Under the pieces are notes generated by a model. It saw only the letters and a program-made list of their open reading frames with translations. It did no database searches and was not told where the DNA came from. Positions 30,264 to 32,591 of a stretch of DNA of 32,591 nt are shown in pieces. Within the stretch, counting starts at the first letter, position 1, and every line of letters begins with the position of its first letter. The DNA is from Achromobacter marplatensis. GTDB taxonomy: Bacteria > Pseudomonadota > Gammaproteobacteria > Burkholderiales > Burkholderiaceae_B. The DNA lies in the NCBI RefSeq assembly GCF_002209535.1, contig NZ_NJIG01000029.1:1-32591 (forward strand), given 5' to 3'. Both the position numbers and the translations under genes were made by a program.

Positions 30264-30968
30264 ATGAGAAAGATATATGGAGATGTGGCCGACGCCCTGG
30301 ACGGGGTCATCACGAACGGCCAAACGATAGCTGTCGGGGGTTTCGGCCTGTGCGGCATTCCTTCAGCATTGATAGAAGGGATGCGTGACAGCGGCGTCGG
30401 CAATCTGACTTGCATCAGCAACAACGCTGGCGTTGATGACTTCGGTCTGGGGCTACTACTGCAGTCGCGCCAGGTGAAGCGCATGATCGCGTCGTACGTT
30501 GGCGAGAACAAGGAATTCGAAAGACAGTACTTGAGTGGCGAACTGGAGCTGGAGTTCAACCCTCAAGGGACGCTTGCGGAGCGTTTGCGCGCAGGCGGCG
30601 CCGGAATTCCCGCGTTTTTCACCAGGACTGGCGTCGGCACTGTCGTCGAGGAAGGCAAAGAGACCAGGCAGTTCGGTGGCCAGACCTACATCATGGAGTT
30701 GGCGCTCCGGCCGGATGTCTCGCTGGTGAAAGCAAAGCGTGCAGATCGAGCAGGCAACCTTGTCTTTGCACGCACAGCTCGAAACTTCAATCCCGACGTG
30801 GCAATGGCGGGAGCGGTGACGATCGCCGAAGTGGAAGAACTGGTGGAAGAGGGCGAGATCGATCCTGACGATGTGCATCTGCCAGGAATCTTCGTCGATC
30901 GTATCGTCGTCGTACCCAACCCGGAAAAGCGCATCGAGCGCAAGAGTTTCCGTTCACGGCCGCAGTAA
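30264..30968 (+). CDS. scoA: 3-oxoacid CoA-transferase subunit A (SCOT/ScoA type)
   Basis: A 234-residue alpha subunit of a class I CoA-transferase. The N-terminus DALDGVITNGQTIAVGGFGLCGIPSALIEGMRDSGVGNLTCISNNAGVDDFGLGLLL is nearly diagnostic, with the GGFGLCGIP CoA-binding loop. FTRTGVGTVVEEGKE, the RADRAGNLVFARTARNFNP region and the C-terminal LPGIFVDRIVVVP are standard. It pairs with the B subunit 12 bp downstream to transfer CoA from succinyl-CoA to a 3-oxo acid such as acetoacetate or 3-oxoadipate; which one is not decided by sequence. The start has a weak Shine-Dalgarno sequence (TTAGAGA). Confidence 0.93.
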   Translation: MRKIYGDVADALDGVITNGQTIAVGGFGLCGIPSALIEGMRDSGVGNLTCISNNAGVDDFGLGLLLQSRQVKRMIASYVGENKEFERQYLSGELELEFNPQGTLAERLRAGGAGIPAFFTRTGVGTVVEEGKETRQFGGQTYIMELALRPDVSLVKAKRADRAGNLVFARTARNFNPDVAMAGAVTIAEVEELVEEGEIDPDDVHLPGIFVDRIVVVPNPEKRIERKSFRSRPQ

Positions 30969-30980
30969 GGAGAATTTGCG

Positions 30981-31619
30981 ATGGCTTGGACACATGACCA
31001 AATGGCAGCGCGCGCCGCACAGGAACTGCACGACGGCGACTACGTGAATCTGGGAATAGGCTTACCCACGAAAGTGGTGCAATACGTGCCTGACGGCATG
31101 CAAGTATGGTTGCAGTCCGAAAACGGACTGATCGGCATCGGGCCGCCCCCTTATGAGGACGAAATCGACCCGGACCTTATCGACGCGGCCAAGCAGACGG
31201 TGACAACAGCGCCTGGCGCATCCATCTGTTCGTCTTCCATGTCGTTCGCCATGATCCGAGGCGGCCATATGGACCTTACGATCCTGGGAGCCATGCAGGT
31301 CAGCGCGCAGGGAGACCTTGCAAACTGGATGATCCCCGGCAAGATGGTCAAAGGCATGGGCGGGGCCATGGATCTTGTTGGTGGCGCGCGCCGGGTCATT
31401 GTGCTCATGGAACACAACACGCGTGACGGTGCGATGAAAATTCTGGATCAGTGCTCTTTGCCGCTGACCGGTCGTAGCGTGGTGCACAGGATCATTTCCG
31501 ACCTGGCGGTGATGGACATCACCGACGAAGGGCTGGTTGTAAAAGAGCTGGCGCCCGGCGTTACGCGCGAGGCATTGCAGGAAAAGTCGGAGCCTCGCCT
31601 GGTGTTTGCACTAGGATAG
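30981..31619 (+). CDS. scoB: 3-oxoacid CoA-transferase subunit B (SCOT/ScoB type)
   Basis: A 212-residue beta subunit. The catalytic Glu is in SENGLIGIGPPPYEDEIDPDLIDAAKQTVT (Glu near residue 47), which forms the glutamyl-CoA thioester. DYVNLGIGLPTKVVQYVP, SFAMIRGGHMDLTILGAMQVSAQGDLANWMIPGKMVKGMGGAMDLV and CSLPLTGRSVVHRIISDLAVMDI are all standard. AAGGAGAA lies at ideal spacing before the ATG. With the A subunit it would channel the terminal 3-oxoacid of the pathway to thiolysis; no thiolase gene lies in the window. It is the last intact gene of the island. Confidence 0.94.
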   Translation: MAWTHDQMAARAAQELHDGDYVNLGIGLPTKVVQYVPDGMQVWLQSENGLIGIGPPPYEDEIDPDLIDAAKQTVTTAPGASICSSSMSFAMIRGGHMDLTILGAMQVSAQGDLANWMIPGKMVKGMGGAMDLVGGARRVIVLMEHNTRDGAMKILDQCSLPLTGRSVVHRIISDLAVMDITDEGLVVKELAPGVTREALQEKSEPRLVFALG

Positions 31620-31624
31620 CCGAT

Positions 31625-31714
31625 CTAGGCGCGAGGAGGCGACTGATAGAACGTCTTTGTCCCGAAGTCGACCTCCACGCCTAGACCGATGCCTTCCGGC
31701 AGCCGGCCCAGACA
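31625..31714 (-). pseudogene. C-terminal remnant, possibly enolase-superfamily (mandelate racemase-like)
   Basis: A minus-strand frame ends at a TAG (31625-31627) with the readable tail LPEGIGLGVEVDFGTKTFYQ. The motif P-x-G-x-GLGVEVD is typical of the last strand of mandelate racemase/muconate lactonizing enzyme proteins. Similarity ends after about 30 codons, at the inverted repeat 31716-31753. The match is short and the call tentative. If correct, this is a remnant of another carboxylate-catabolic gene removed by rearrangement. Confidence 0.35.
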
Positions 31715-31715
31715 G

Positions 31716-31753
31716 GACTGTTGATGCGATTGGCGCGCTGCACATCAACAGTC
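31716..31753. repeat. 11-bp perfect inverted repeat with 16-base spacer
   Basis: GACTGTTGATG (31716-31726) and CATCAACAGTC (31743-31753) are perfect inverted repeats. They lie exactly where similarity to the enolase-type remnant ends. They may be an operator, a terminator arm without a T-tract, or the scar of a small mobile element. Confidence 0.4.
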
Positions 31754-31890
31754 GTCCGAAGAATTCGAACGTCGCGACAGAACGCATGGAAGTATGCCCA
31801 ATCGGCTGTGAAATCGGGTTGCGCTTGGGGCTTTGTTAAGCGGGTGGCTTGGCAGCCCATTGCCGAGTTCGCGTGGTTTTTGGCATTCCG
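31754..31890. other. Non-coding or unrecognised stretch between gene remnants
   Basis: No gene is supported. A minus-strand frame of about 69 codons (31681-31890) is open directly after the ChaC-like stop, in the same frame. It contains a composition like real protein (DFTADWAYFHAFCRDVRIL) but I do not recognise it and see no start. Confidence 0.3.
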
Positions 31891-32196
31891 TTACCAAACT
31901 CGCACCTTGACCCGCTGCACAAGGTCGCTCACATGTGGGTCGTGGATCCCCCAGCGGGCGAGCGCGTCGTCCAGACGAGTCAAATATTCACGATTACTCC
32001 CGAGTGGGCCGCTTGCCATGGCGACATCGGCGGCAACCGCGTTGAGTTCATCTGTCGCACGATATTGGGGGTGCGTCGTTTCGGCGACGAAAGCGATGAC
32101 CGAAACCCGACGCCCATCCGCCAAACGTGCTTGCGCCCAGACTGGCCGATACAGCCCGTGCACCATTTCACGGATCCACACCAGGCGCTCCGCGCC
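31891..32196 (-). pseudogene. C-terminal half of a ChaC-type gamma-glutamylcyclotransferase
   Basis: About 101 codons on the minus strand: GAERLVWIREMVHGLYRPVWAQARLADGRRVSVIAFVAETTHPQY, then ELNAVAADVAMASGPLGSNREYLTRLDDALARWGIHDPHVSDLVQRVK. This matches the second half of ChaC proteins, which cleave glutathione or gamma-glutamyl peptides: LxxREM-x-G-x-YxPxW, then SGPLGSxxEYL and a GIxD helix. The N-terminal substrate-binding half (with the YGSL motif) is missing, and an in-frame stop lies seven codons upstream of the first recognisable residue, so it is a broken gene. The GTG at 32181 is not a believable start. Confidence 0.65.
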
Positions 32197-32205
32197 AACA
32201 ATTGA

Positions 32206-32225
32206 GCCTCAAGTGAGGCATTTTT
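32206..32225 (+). terminator. Terminator-like hairpin near the ChaC remnant break
   Basis: GCCTC (32206-32210) pairs with GAGGC (32215-32219) around an AAGT loop, followed by A and five T residues on the plus strand. No intact plus-strand gene ends just before it, so it may belong to a lost gene. Confidence 0.45.
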
Positions 32226-32276
32226 CAAGTTGCTGATTTTACGGCGCATTATCAATGTCGGTTCAAGTGGTTCTGA

Positions 32277-32474
32277 CAATCGGAATCAAGTGTTCGCTTA
32301 TGGCGGATGCGCTTTCTGGGCGGCATTGCCGAGGCGCTGCTCCAATACAGCAGTGACGAACCTGAGTTACGGCTTCGGCATCTCCTTGCTCGAGTAGTGG
32401 CAGTCCAAGCGCGGTCAAAACACACCTCCTGGGCACAAGTCAGTCAGATCGGGATCAGCCAGGAGGAATTGGGC
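32277..32474 (+). pseudogene. Fragment resembling a Crp/Fnr-family regulator, cut by an IS end
   Basis: The plus-strand frame from 32277 reads SSVRLWRMRFLGGIAEALLQYSSDEPELRLRHLLARVVAVQ and then VSQIGISQEELG, and it stops being recognisable exactly at GTAAGCG, the IS66-like end. The dimerisation-helix-like part followed by ISQEELG corresponds to the start of the HTH domain in Crp/Fnr proteins (the family has xxLSQEELGxxxGxSRxTVxR). Both the ligand-binding half and the HTH recognition helix are missing. The family call rests on one short motif and is uncertain. Confidence 0.4.
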
Positions 32475-32591
32475 GTAAGCGCCCGGCGAACACATATTGA
32501 GCGCGTGCGTTGTCCTCGATAGTGTCCACCACTTTTAGGTGGACACCATGTCGAAGACAGAATTAGCGCCGGTTCCTAAGCGTCGGTCTTA
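32475..32591 (+). mobile_element. Left end of an IS66-family-like insertion sequence (partial)
   Basis: GTAAGCGCCCGG at 32475 matches the GTAAGCG start typical of IS66-family inverted repeats. It is followed by a leader with a 9-bp hairpin (GTGTCCACC 32522-32530 with GGTGGACAC 32538-32546, loop of 7) directly before an ATG. The element runs off the window. The hairpin would cover the ribosome binding region of the first transposition gene and could limit its translation. Confidence 0.5.
32548..32591 (+). CDS. tnpA: Start of an IS66-type TnpA-like gene (partial)
   Basis: Only 14 codons are present: MSKTELAPVPKRRS, then the window ends. The basic PKRRS stretch before an expected HTH resembles the start of the IS66 accessory gene tnpA. 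The distance from the element end (73 bp) is suitable. Too short for a firm call. Confidence 0.35.
   Translation, partial: MSKTELAPVPKRRS

Noticed and set aside
1..32591. tRNA, rRNA or CRISPR features
   Set aside because: No cloverleaf-like tRNA with a conserved TTCGA arm, no rRNA stretch and no regularly spaced repeats were found while reading.

Overview
The window looks like a piece of a high-GC betaproteobacterial chromosome, most likely Burkholderiales/Alcaligenaceae (Bordetella- or Achromobacter-like). I infer this from the Bug-type tricarboxylate-binding protein, the Burkholderiales-type porin ending in Phe, the dense short-chain acyl-CoA catabolic genes and the codon use. No rRNA, tRNA or CRISPR array was seen.

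Layout. (1) Positions 1-2533 hold the end of a prophage: an IS21-like element end, the C-terminal part of a tail tip (J-type) protein cut by that element, then a lysis cassette of holin-like protein, lysin, Rz and a nested Rz1, closed by a terminator. (2) Positions 2640-3767 encode a porin on the minus strand. (3) Positions 4001-8653 are an insertion-sequence scrapyard: a phage-type HTH regulator, the last 56 codons of a tyrosine recombinase, an intact-looking IS256-family element, decayed istA/istB of an IS21-family element, a complete IS3-family element and a truncated membrane-protein gene. Neither complete IS has a recognisable target duplication, so the region has been rearranged. (4) Positions 8988-31619 are a well-preserved catabolic island. 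(5) Positions 31620-32591 hold only gene 3' ends and fragments (enolase superfamily, ChaC-like, Crp/Fnr-like) and then the left end of an IS66-type element.

The catabolic island has three blocks. The plus-strand block (8988-18810) encodes an AtuA-like protein and its separately encoded C-terminal domain, both subunits of a biotin-dependent acyl-CoA carboxylase of the methylcrotonyl/geranyl-CoA class, a class III CoA-transferase, a MaoC-like protein, a Bug solute-binding protein and two crotonase-fold enzymes. It converges, with a 4-bp overlap, on two tandem IclR regulators (18807-20401). A long minus-strand block (29065 down to 20481) encodes a third crotonase, a 3-hydroxyisobutyrate-dehydrogenase-like enzyme, a complete branched-chain-type ABC transporter (binding protein, two permeases, two ATPases), an SDR dehydrogenase, a Dabb-domain protein and an Old Yellow Enzyme. 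A LysR regulator diverges from it and is followed by both subunits of a SCOT-type 3-oxoacid CoA-transferase.

Together these genes suggest import of a branched or unsaturated carboxylate, CoA activation, beta-carboxylation, hydration and oxidation, reduction of a C=C bond, and release of a 3-oxoacid handled by the SCOT pair. The substrate cannot be read from the sequence. Two regulatory circuits are visible. An A-rich motif is shared by the promoters of the AtuA operon and of the second IclR gene. A 6-4-6 inverted repeat is shared by the LysR promoter and the CoA-transferase promoter.
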